Below are positions 1 through 8,835 of a stretch of DNA of 64,000 nucleotides, one piece after another (the first letter of the stretch is position 1; each line of letters starts with the position of its first letter). Location: assembly GCF_910596095.1 (NCBI RefSeq), contig NC_056540.1, positions 9,231,001 to 9,295,000 of the forward strand, read 5' to 3'. Made by a program: the position numbers and the translations under genes. The notes beneath the pieces are model-generated. The model ran no database searches. It saw only the letters and a program-made list of their open reading frames with translations, and had not been told where the DNA came from. The stretch comes from Thunnus maccoyii (Eukaryota > Chordata > Actinopteri > Scombriformes > Scombridae).

Positions 1-798
1 TGCTCACCTTTCATTTTTATGCGGAGCAGCAGCAGCAGCAGCAGTGCCACCACTGCTAGCGTGGGTACACAGATCTTGAACATGTCCTATCCTTTGGATG
101 CCGCTTCTACCCAACATCCCACCACTTACATCAAGCTCTATGTGTCGTCTTTGAGTACAAGCCCTCAGGTCTCCAGTCTCAGCTCTGCTAAAGCCGGCTG
201 TTTTAAAGACTTGCCCATGCGTCATCTGTCCCCCTTTCTGGCAGTCACCATGATGGCTCTCGCTGAGTTGTTTGGCTTCCTGATTCCTTTGACTTGCATT
301 TGTTACAGCTCCATCCGCATCGCCCGTTCCCTCCACCAGAGACAGACAGTGGAGGATCAGAAGAACTCCACCACGCTCTCACGCTCTCGCACTCAGTCAG
401 TCACGTCGGCAGATAATCACGAGAAGCACACAAACAGTGACAAGCGGCGTGCCCTGCAGATGGTGCTGAGCTGCACTGCCCTCTTCTTGTTCTGCTTCGC
501 CCCCTACCACCTCAACTTCCTGCTCTACCTGATGGTGTCGCAGGACATAATATCCGACTGCACCATGAGTCTGGCAGTGCGTCAGTTCCACCCAGTGTCT
601 CTGTGCATGGCAAGCCTGAGCTGCTGCCTCAACCCTCTGCTCTATTACTTTCTAACAGCTGAGTTCAGATCGCACCTCACCAGACGCAGCTCCTCCTTCA
701 CCTCCACACTCCTCTCCTCTCCGGTCAGCTCCCCGTCCCAGCGTTCTGCACCGCACAGAATGATGAGCTTGAGGAGTAACTACTCAGACAGAGAATAG
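1..798 (+). CDS. p2ry10: P2Y10-type lysophosphatidylserine GPCR, 3' part
   Basis: The open frame enters from the left edge and stops at 796-798, so transmembrane segments 1-4 lie outside the window. It starts at the end of TM4 (C-S-P-F), followed by extracellular loop 2 with its conserved Cys (AGCFKDLPMR), TM5 (about 239-310), a basic third intracellular loop, TM6 (451-530, with CFAPYH) and TM7 (589-666), where the usual DPxxYY reads NPLLYY. The stretch around IISDC and FHPVSLCMASL resembles P2RY10 rather than GPR174. P2RY10 is a plasma-membrane class A receptor of lymphocytes that responds to lysophosphatidylserine. Loop 2 is unusually long (roughly 60 residues) and begins with a seven-serine run encoded by an AGC repeat (25-45); it also has an N-M-S sequon. 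The neighbour gpr174 is the related receptor in the same orientation. The family call is firm; the loop expansion needs transcript support. Confidence 0.87.
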   Translation, partial: CSPFIFMRSSSSSSSATTASVGTQILNMSYPLDAASTQHPTTYIKLYVSSLSTSPQVSSLSSAKAGCFKDLPMRHLSPFLAVTMMALAELFGFLIPLTCICYSSIRIARSLHQRQTVEDQKNSTTLSRSRTQSVTSADNHEKHTNSDKRRALQMVLSCTALFLFCFAPYHLNFLLYLMVSQDIISDCTMSLAVRQFHPVSLCMASLSCCLNPLLYYFLTAEFRSHLTRRSSSFTSTLLSSPVSSPSQRSAPHRMMSLRSNYSDRE

Positions 799-882
799 CA
801 TTAATCAGATTTGGTTGTTCCTCTGGAGAAACAGATAGATCTTGATGAGCTTGAAAACAGACTTACAAGATCCAAACTGGAC

Positions 883-1205
883 AATAAAATGATACCACAC
901 GTCTTTCAATGTTACCGCTGTTAAGTACAACCTGATCCAGCGAGCTTTGACTTCAATGTGAAGAGCCTCCTAGAGGACACATTTCAGAACAAACAGATGA
1001 GCAACTGAAATGGCGTCTGCCTTTTGTGTGTTTCACAGTGAATGGGTACAGGATAGGCTTACCTACAACGGGCTGTGTTTATTTTCTGTATCATATGTCT
1101 CATGTTCTCAAACCACAGCCTTAGTAAAAATGCAACAACTTTAAATAAGCTACGACATAAACTTTAAAGCTTTATGTAAAAGTGTACGAATGTGCTGCAA
1201 ATAAA
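883..1205 (+). other. p2ry10 3' UTR polyadenylation signals
   Basis: Two AATAAA hexamers lie downstream of the p2ry10 stop, at 883-888 and 1200-1205. The second is followed by T/GT-rich sequence (1213-1260), which makes it the better cleavage signal and implies a 3' UTR of about 420 bases. Confidence 0.5.
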
Positions 1206-1209
1206 AGTC

Positions 1210-3112
1210 TGCGCTTTCTTTCTTATCTGTGAGTGTAATGTGTTTTGTCTGTGTTGGGAATCTGAGGTAGTTACATAATGAGGTTCTTCTCTGAGTGACA
1301 GCAAATGAAAACAGGTGCCCGCTCATTTTTGCTAAACTTCCTCTCCCAGTGTAAAGTGGTGAAGACAGTTGCCAACAGTTGCAGCTGCTCTCAAAACCGG
1401 TAAACTGTCAGGCTCTGAGGTCGGTGTTTAAACTGAAATTCAGCCCTTTGCCCTCCTGCATCTGCTAAACCCAAGTCTGAGCCAACTCTGAGAATATCCC
1501 CGCCCACAGGCACATGCACGCAACCCACCACAAGAAAACTAACAAGTGTCTGGTTAACCCACCACAATATACCCTCCCCTCAAACCCTTATCAAATTTTA
1601 TTTTCAAAAAACATTCCAATTTTTCAGTTTTAGCATTTATTCTTAGTCCTGATATGCTATAATCTTTTTTTTAAGTTCTATCATCAAGAGGACACACATG
1701 GTGAATAGACATCGTCCGCAAGGAAATAATTGCCTCAAGCAGAATAGCGGAAGTCATGGTGTCAGAAATGATTGCTAACCACACCCCCCCCCCACTCACA
1801 GGAAGCCCTCTGTGTGCTAAAATCCCCCAGTACAGCACAGTATGTCTCTGAGAGAGAGAGGGAAAGCGATAAAGAGATAATGGTAAGAAAATCAAAACAG
1901 GAAATAACTTTTTATTAGAACAGAAAAAGACAGTTGTTATTGTTTATGAGAAATAGATACAGTGGGAAGAAAATAGTGTGAGGGGAGAGAGGCGGCGGGA
2001 GGGTGGAGCAGTGAAACTGGGGGTGGGAGGAGGGAGGGGATTGCATGAGTGTTGGCTGATTCTTAACTCTTCTGCTTTTTGATTGTGAATGCGACGTAGC
2101 TTCAAGGTTGAAGACAGAGGTGAGGTGTTGACTGTCAATATGTTTTTTTAAGAATTGAGCTTTTGTATGAGAAGCAGTTCACATCTGGATGCTTGAAGTG
2201 TAGAGTCATGCCTCATGGGGGATCTCATATGTTTCTCCAATGTGAGGAATGTGTTGAGGGTGTGTGTGTGCATGTGTGTAGGCCTGTGTTCCTCTCTCTG
2301 TCCACGACTTTGTGCCACATCTGTGTGTTGTTTGGGACATGGGTGGTGACATGTTTTGTTTGTTGGACCAGTGCACGTGGAGGGAACTGGGTGCTCACCG
2401 CCAACATTTTGGATGCTGATACACGAAGGATGTAATGTCTGAATGGAAAAGCTGTAACGCGCCAACAACCCACAGAGAGATGATTCACAGCGAATAAAAG
2501 AATGTGTTTCCATTTGCAAGACCTGAGGACTAAAACTGTTCCATCCTAAGGTAGGGGCTTATCAAGAGCAACTCTTTTCTGAAACAGACAAATTTCATAA
2601 AACTCTAAATCCCAACTGTAACTCGTCAGTCTTCCTCTCAGAGTACTGAAAAACTCATAAGTTACAGAAAGATATTTCTCTCATAATGAGATGATGTGTG
2701 ACTACTGGTCATCACAGCTTTGATACAGTCATTGTTGTACATGTTGGTCCACTGATACAAGCTGCAAGGGGGAAATTAAGAGATTGATCATCACTAAGAA
2801 GTCCTTCAAGATCATGTAAACAGCCTCTGACAGAAGCATACTGTACATGTGAGATTACAAGTAATGAGAGAAGAATCACACTGAAAAAATCACAATGGCC
2901 AAAGGTCACTGAAGCTAAAAGGGAGACTGGAGACTGAGGGGTCCCCTGGGAGCCTTTTCCAAGTGCTGTGAAGCAGGATAAAAGGCAGAGAGGCCAGAGT
3001 GCTGTGGAGGGTTTATATCTATAAAAGCAGAGCTGTACAGCATCCAAATTGACTAAAATCCCCTCTTTACTTATCTAAAATTCCTTTGCTTGTTAATGTC
3101 TTCACTGGGAAG
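1210..3112. other. intergenic, p2ry10 to first MITE; no gene seen
   Basis: No coding signal or recognised RNA gene. It contains short low-complexity pieces (a C run near 1787, GA-rich near 1850-1870, G-rich near 1980-2040, GT-rich near 2255-2280) and otherwise AT-rich unique-looking DNA. Short open frames here lack homology or splice context. Confidence 0.6.
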
Positions 3113-3930
3113 CAGTGCTGGAAAGTAAATGAAGTATATTTACTCCAGTACTGTACATACAACTGTATTAATATTGTATGCTACTTCTTCTTCTATTCCA
3201 CTACATTTCAGAGGGAAATGTTGTACTTTGTACTTCACTACATTTATTTTACAGCTACAGTTAATAGTTACTTTAACACAAAGACATATGATAAGCTTTT
3301 TGGCGTGCAACTCCTTACAAAAAAGCAGTGACTGTAGTTGGGGCCTCTTATTATGTTTAAGATGTCTATGAGTTGTTAGCAGAACCACCAAAAAGAGACA
3401 TTTACCCTCTAAACCTCTCATTTGACTCAATTTAAATAACTGTTCAAAGCCCAAAGAGCTAAAATTATCCCAATATTTCACACAAAAAAGCAAAGATTAG
3501 AGAAAAATCAGTAAAATGAATGCAAATTTGTGTCAATGGAAAGTAGTGTCTTCTTTTTTCACACCCCATTAATCATTTCACCAACCTCTCAGACTTATCT
3601 CGTGACCCTTTGGAACTGGAGTTACCCCTAAGTTGGAAACCACTAAACCACCTAACTGTATATAAAGGTCACTAGCTACAGTACAGAACAGTACTTCAAA
3701 GTGATGCTTCAGTAGTAATAACAATGTAATAAATAATAATACATCACTAACAGGAGCCACTTTCCTTCATAATGATTACTTTGATACTTTAAATACATTT
3801 TGCTGATAATATGTCTGTACTTTTACTTAAATTTTTAAATGTGGGGATTTTACATATAATGGAGTAATTCTACATCGTTATACTGGTACTTTTACTTAAT
3901 TGAAGTCTCTGAATACTTATTGTGCCACTT
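3113..3930. mobile_element. hAT-type MITE with intact 8-bp target duplication
   Basis: The left end starts CAGTGCTGGAAAGTAA and the right end, read in reverse, starts AAGTGGCACAATAAGTATTC; these are diverged forms of the CAGTGGTGGAAAGTA... ends of a very common teleost non-autonomous DNA transposon. The octamer CTGGGAAG occurs directly before (3105-3112) and directly after (3931-3938) the element, as expected of hAT transposition. The interior carries the typical TACTTTTACT-rich strings and no transposase frame. A second, internally shortened copy lies at 46525-47142. Confidence 0.85.
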
Positions 3931-4729
3931 CTGGGAAGAGGACAGAGCAGAGAAGAGTATGTCTGACAGTTAAAGATATAAATAATATAAAAGTATTACT
4001 CGGAAAACACCTCATCTTAAAAGGACTTTCCAGTACAGAAGTAACACACTCAGACAGCCTATGTTGAACCCTGAAGAGGTTAATGTTTAATAGTTGTGCA
4101 TCATCTTTGTTATTTTTAACAAACTGTTGTAGTTGTACTAGTGGTCAGTCCTCTTTACGCAATGATGTTCCAAATAGTATCTGTCCTGTTATAATGAGGG
4201 ATTTATAAGCACTTTCCTGGATGATGTACAAATCCTCTGTCCTCTACTCCAGATAAAATGGTCCTTGAGGGTTTCAGAAATGTCCTCAAAAAGCAGTAAG
4301 TGTTGACAGTATTCCTGCTATGTTTCAGTTCATCAGGAAAACAACATTCTCATGGAATGAATATCATTTCACATTTTGAAACTGAAAAAAAAAGCTTTGA
4401 AAGATTGAAACTTGTGTTTGAAAGCTTAAAATTAAACTAAAATAGGCTTTGCAAGATTGAAAATAAGTTTTAAAGTCTTGCATAATGTATTGATAGGCTG
4501 AAAAAAACATAATAAAAATATCTGCAGATATTATTTTGTATTTGAGTTTTCTTTCTTCACAACTGCAGCTCTCTTTGTACAGTGTCTCTCCAACACATTT
4601 TCAGTTTCTACCTGTTTTTCAGAAATCTGCCCGCATAGTTGTGAGCTTGTGAGTCATGTGATTTCTGGCAGCATTGTCCTGCAGCTCTGGTCTGAAACTC
4701 TGAGGTCTGAGCCACATGTATACATGTAT

Positions 4730-5110
4730 GATTGAAAACTTTTTCTATGCGTTTTGGCCTTTCGTCCACATGCAAGCTACATTTAAGATCACTGAAAATT
4801 GACCTTTTGAAAACTCCTTTCAGGGTGAGGATTTTTATAAACTCCGTTTTCAGTGTTAACGTGTGGACAGGGAAAACTGAGTTTTTGACTTGTGGTGTTA
4901 GAATATGTGCCGTTATCTCTTTTGTTTACAAGCGGTGATTTCATGCAATGGCAGATGTGGACAAACTAGTGCTGGTTCTAACCTTGCTAACAGGACTTTT
5001 TATATGTTTACAGATAAATGTTCAGTTACTTTTCCACTGTACTGAGGAACAGAGGCGTCAGAATGCACTACAGAGGTCACTGCCACATTGCTACATTACA
5101 GGTAGCTACC
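4730..5110. repeat. teleost dispersed repeat inside the inverted repeat
   Basis: The segment with TTTTGAAAACTCC, CTCCGTTTTCAGTGTTAACG and GTGTGGACAGGGAAAACTGAG resembles a dispersed fish repeat with alternating GTTTTC/GTGTGGAC motifs. It does not encode a convincing protein. Family assignment is by pattern memory only. Confidence 0.45.
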
Positions 5111-5979
5111 GGAAATAGGCCTGAATTTTTTCAGGCTTCTGATTGGCCAACATGGCTTTAGGTTTAGGAGTTAAATTGGTTATATCCCTACCCTGCTCCT
5201 TATTTCTACTTTGAGGAGCGAGGAGCAAGGAGGGATCTCTGAAGAGCCGTGAGCAACGATACACAAGAGCAACCTTCATGGAAGTCTTTTACTGGCAGAC
5301 ACGCCCCCTTATTGGAAAAGAAGTTATTGATTGGATGCTGCAGCTGATCAGACTGATCTGAAACATCACATCATAACTGTGTGGAGACAGATTACTGATT
5401 AAACTCAAGTGTATCACTCCCACTCCTTAATTGTGTCTGATCAACAAAAGAACCGTAAACAACTTCATTTATTAGAAACATTTTTTAAACACATTTACAT
5501 TTTACATCATTTATCATCATTTTCATTCAGTCACATGTGAGGCTGTAAATTCCTGAGTGTCAGGTTTGATATGAGTTACATAATTTCAATTTTCCCTGAA
5601 ACATTTAGCCTAATAAATAATTTCCAGTGTTCAAAAGACACTCTGATCATATTCTGGGTTATTAAATGATGAATCTCATAATATCAACAAATACAGACGC
5701 TAATAATTCATACATAAATAATATAAACACATTCTGGCAGTAGAAATGGTTCTTGTGCCTCTGAGCAGGACACAGTACACAGTATAAATACAGAATGCAG
5801 GTTTTTATTCATGTGCAGGTATTTGTCTCGCTACAGAGATAAACACTGCTGCTCTGATGGTGATACTAACTGTGCACTTTTATTAGTATTAGAACAGCGC
5901 ACGTGTGCAGACACAAACTCCATCAAAAGCTGCTACAGCTGTTAAAGCTGACAATAGATGTATAAAGAGAACTGGATAC

Positions 5980-6420
5980 AGCGTCAGAGGCGGGGCCCCG
6001 TTCATTCCTATGAAAGTTGCTCAGTGGTACATTAAGCTAAAAAATCCATTTACTGCTGTAAAGAAATTGCCCAGATGAAAACATACTGCACACACTCTAT
6101 GACCCACTTATGCACCCAAAGAGTATGCTCACTAGAGACTTCCACCAGCTTAGACACTTGCGGTTTAGCCTTCCAGCTAACTTGAATGGGAATAAAACAG
6201 TTCAATCATGCGGTTCTTTGAGACTTTTGAAATGTGATTGGACTGAATGGATCAAATTTTGATAGTGAAACAAGTCATTTTGTGGGTGTTGTCGTGCTCA
6301 AAAAAATGTATCCACCGTTTTACAGCCGCTCCTTTTCCCATGATTGTGTGTGGGAAACATGCCTTTTGGGCCCATAGGACCCAGAAGTTGTAATTCCACA
6401 GCTAACTGACAGCTGATCCA
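5980..6420. repeat. teleost dispersed repeat fragment
   Basis: The stretch includes GAGGCGGGGCCCCGTTCATT, CCACCGTTTTACAGCCGCTC, CTTTTCCCATGATTGTGTG and CATAGGACCCAGAAGTTGTA, strings of a fish interspersed repeat often seen in introns and UTRs. There is no coding frame. The limits are approximate. Confidence 0.45.
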
Positions 6421-7249
6421 GCTGTGATCAGCGGCCACCCTCATCAAAAACAGACAATGCTTCACATGACACCTCAGCCAGACAGGTGTTATTTTTTGAC
6501 AGTTTCAGACCAGAGCTGCAGGGCAACACTGCCAGCAATCACGTGACTCGCAAGTTCACAACTGTGTGGGCAGATATCTGAAAAGTGGGTGTTGTAAACT
6601 CTGCTCTGAAAGAACAGTCTGTAACACAAGTGCAAAATAAGTTTCATAAGTTTACTTAAGTTTCAGTAAAGAATAAAGATTTGCCCTTTCAGAACTCTTT
6701 TCAAAACTTTTTTGACAACATATATGCACCAGTTTTCAGATCACCATTTACAAGGTTTCAAACAAACTAATACACTGGGAGAACAGTGACAAATTTGAAA
6801 CTGAAAATGTGTTGGAGAAACACAGTAAAAAGAGAGCTGCAGTTGTGAAGAAAGAAAACTCAAATACAGAATAATGTTTGTAGAGATTAAAAAGCAAAAT
6901 TCAGTCTATCAAAACATTACGCAAGTCTTCAAAACTTAGTTTCAGTCTTGCAAAACCTTTTTTATTTGTTTTCAAGCTTTGACACTGAGTTTCAACCTTT
7001 CAAATCTTTCTTTTCAGTTTCGAAATACCACATGATATTCACCCCATAAATTCTGAGCTGTAAAATATGTGTGAAAGACCAGGACACTGAAAACAAAACA
7101 GCCTCTCTTTGCTTTGTTCCCAATCAGCTCAGATCAGAGAGAAAACTGCATCACAAAAGGATGAATCTTCACAGACAGATGACACAACATATATGTGTAA
7201 TCACGATGAATCATTTTGAGTAATTTTTTTAAAGAAAGAATGACTTCAT

Positions 7250-7495
7250 TCTCAGGTGACAGCTTATGAAATTGGACTATTTTCTGGTTTCTTCAGTCTT
7301 AAATGATAGTAAACTGAATATCTTTGGGTTGTGGATTATCTGTCGGGACAAAACAAGACATTTTAGGTTGCATCTTGGGCTTTGGGAAACACTGATCAAC
7401 ACTGTTCACCATTTTCTGACATTTTGTAGACTAAACAACTAATCAACTAATTGACAGATTAATTGATAATGAAAATAATTGTTAGTTGTTAGTCC
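7250..7495 (-). mobile_element. hAT-like MITE fragment (ATTAATCGATTA family)
   Basis: Reverse-oriented fragment of a teleost element with the strings ATGATAGTAAACTGAATATC, TCACCATTTTCTGACATTTT, ACTAATCAACTAATTGACAG and ATTAATTGATAATGAAAATA. Other copies in this window lie at 10335-10480, 40545-40745 and 47357-47665. No terminal duplication was identified. Confidence 0.6.
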
Positions 7496-7499
7496 CTCA

Positions 7500-8240
7500 T
7501 GAACGGTTTGTTGTACCAAACAGTAAAGAAACCCACACAGAAACAGTATAGACTTAGTATTGTTAACAGAAGTAGGTGTACCATGCCTACAAGTTAGTAG
7601 TTCAATTCCAGATATGACTGTGCATTTCCATTTTAAGCAAAAATCAAGTGTAGGTTGTCTAAAACTCTTTAAACCCTTCTGAAATGACTTTCATTTTGTG
7701 CTGTTGGAACTGTCAAACAGCCTTTTAGGTATGACTTACACTGAAATGGTGGATTCACCACAGAAAGAGTTGTTCCTCATATCTTAGCAGACTGAGGGCT
7801 GGTTTGCCTTTGTCGGACCCGCTAACCACATGCCTAGTCTGATCTGTCAACCACGGGTTTCACTGATGCATTGCACAGAGGCATTTCACACTGGTTTATT
7901 ATAGGCCCCTTTGCAGGTGGAGATGCTGAATAGGGAACGCTGTGTGGGAAATTGTCGCATTTACGTCTCTGTGGGCTGACACATTTACTGTAAATGCCAT
8001 TGCAAAAGCTGTGATCACACACAAAGATCTGTATGTTGTCTAATGCACAGTCTTAAAAGGTGTTAGGACAGGCTGATGCTGAGGTGTCAGGTGTGAACGT
8101 GTTTGCATGTGAGTGCGAGTGTCTGTATGTGCTGTACAATGTGATATGTGTCTGATCAAGAAAGGCTCTCACTCATTACCTGATGGCTATCTGGACAACA
8201 TGCAAAACATGCGGCCATTAGAGGATGATTTACAGTGACA
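7500..8240. other. intergenic, upstream of gpr174; no gene seen
   Basis: Unique-looking AT-rich DNA between the inverted-repeat/MITE block and the proposed gpr174 leader exon. No coding homology was seen in the short frames. Promoter sequence for gpr174 is expected here but no TATA box stands out. Confidence 0.45.
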
Positions 8241-8415
8241 AATATCAACCTGTTTTGTCTAGATACCTGCTTTCACATATCCCAGCATGCAGTGGAAGGG
8301 AGGCAGAGCAAGTGTCCACTTTGTCACAGTCACGTCTCACATTCAGACAGACAACCACATCTATTGCACAAGATCGATTCAGAGTTTCAGATATGCCTGA
8401 TCTGCCTGTTTTCTG
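8240..8415 (+). other. gpr174: candidate gpr174 5' non-coding exon
   Basis: The sequence TTCTG|GTAAGTGAG gives a strong donor after 8415, and a good acceptor (CTCTCCCCTACCAG) lies at 8569-8582, just before the exon that carries the gpr174 start. This suggests a leader exon ending at 8415, spliced to 8583. The 5' limit is unknown and no transcript evidence is available. Confidence 0.4.
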
Positions 8416-8582
8416 GTAAGTGAGAGGAAACTCATGCAGGCCTCCATGCTGTGAGCTTACATTGCACCTGACAGTCAGACAGACGGACTGTTTTTCTTTC
8501 CGGCTTTATGGTGCTTGGACACAGTTTTACATATCTGTCTAGAAACATCTTTGAACTGACCCACTTTTCTCTCCCCTACCAG

Positions 8583-8835
8583 GATGAAGTGCTTCTGAGA
8601 CTGAAACTCTGGAGGTCTGTCTTCAACTTCACTGAAATAGAACATTATTTATCTCTGTGGGATGCTGTAGGGAACAGGACTCTAGTGGCACAGCATGATC
8701 TGCTTCTCACCATGATGGTCAACATGGATGCTCACCCATCACCAGACTACAAACAGCTCCCCTGATACAAGCTTCCTGTTGGTTCACAGGGCAGCTTGTC
8801 TTAACAGTTAACAGTAAAACAGCCCCTGGCTTAAG
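8583..8835 (+). other. gpr174: gpr174 5' UTR in start-codon exon
   Basis: From the acceptor AG at 8581-8582 to the ATG at 8836. The segment has stops in the gpr174 frame (TAA at 8815-8817), so it cannot extend the receptor N-terminus. A 258-base open frame in another frame crosses the splice acceptor and is judged not coding. Confidence 0.5.

Larger units (their letters stand above)
4351..7046. repeat. long inverted repeat (foldback-like element)
   Basis: The left arm (about 4351-4705) and the reverse complement of the right arm (about 6500-7046) match over several blocks: the outer GAATATCAT region, GAAACTGAAAA, TGAGTTTTCTTTCTTCACAA, CTCCAACACATTTTCAGTTT and CTGCAGCTCTGGTCTGAAAC. The right arm carries about 180 extra bases (about 6600-6790). 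The arms enclose about 1.8 kb without a long reading frame. This could be one DNA transposon with long terminal inverted repeats, or two copies of one short repeat in opposite orientation. No clear target duplication was found at the fuzzy outer ends. Confidence 0.75.

Noticed and set aside
8508-8765. 85-codon plus-strand frame before gpr174
   Set aside because: It crosses the likely splice acceptor at 8582 and is out of frame with the receptor; best explained as leader/intron sequence.
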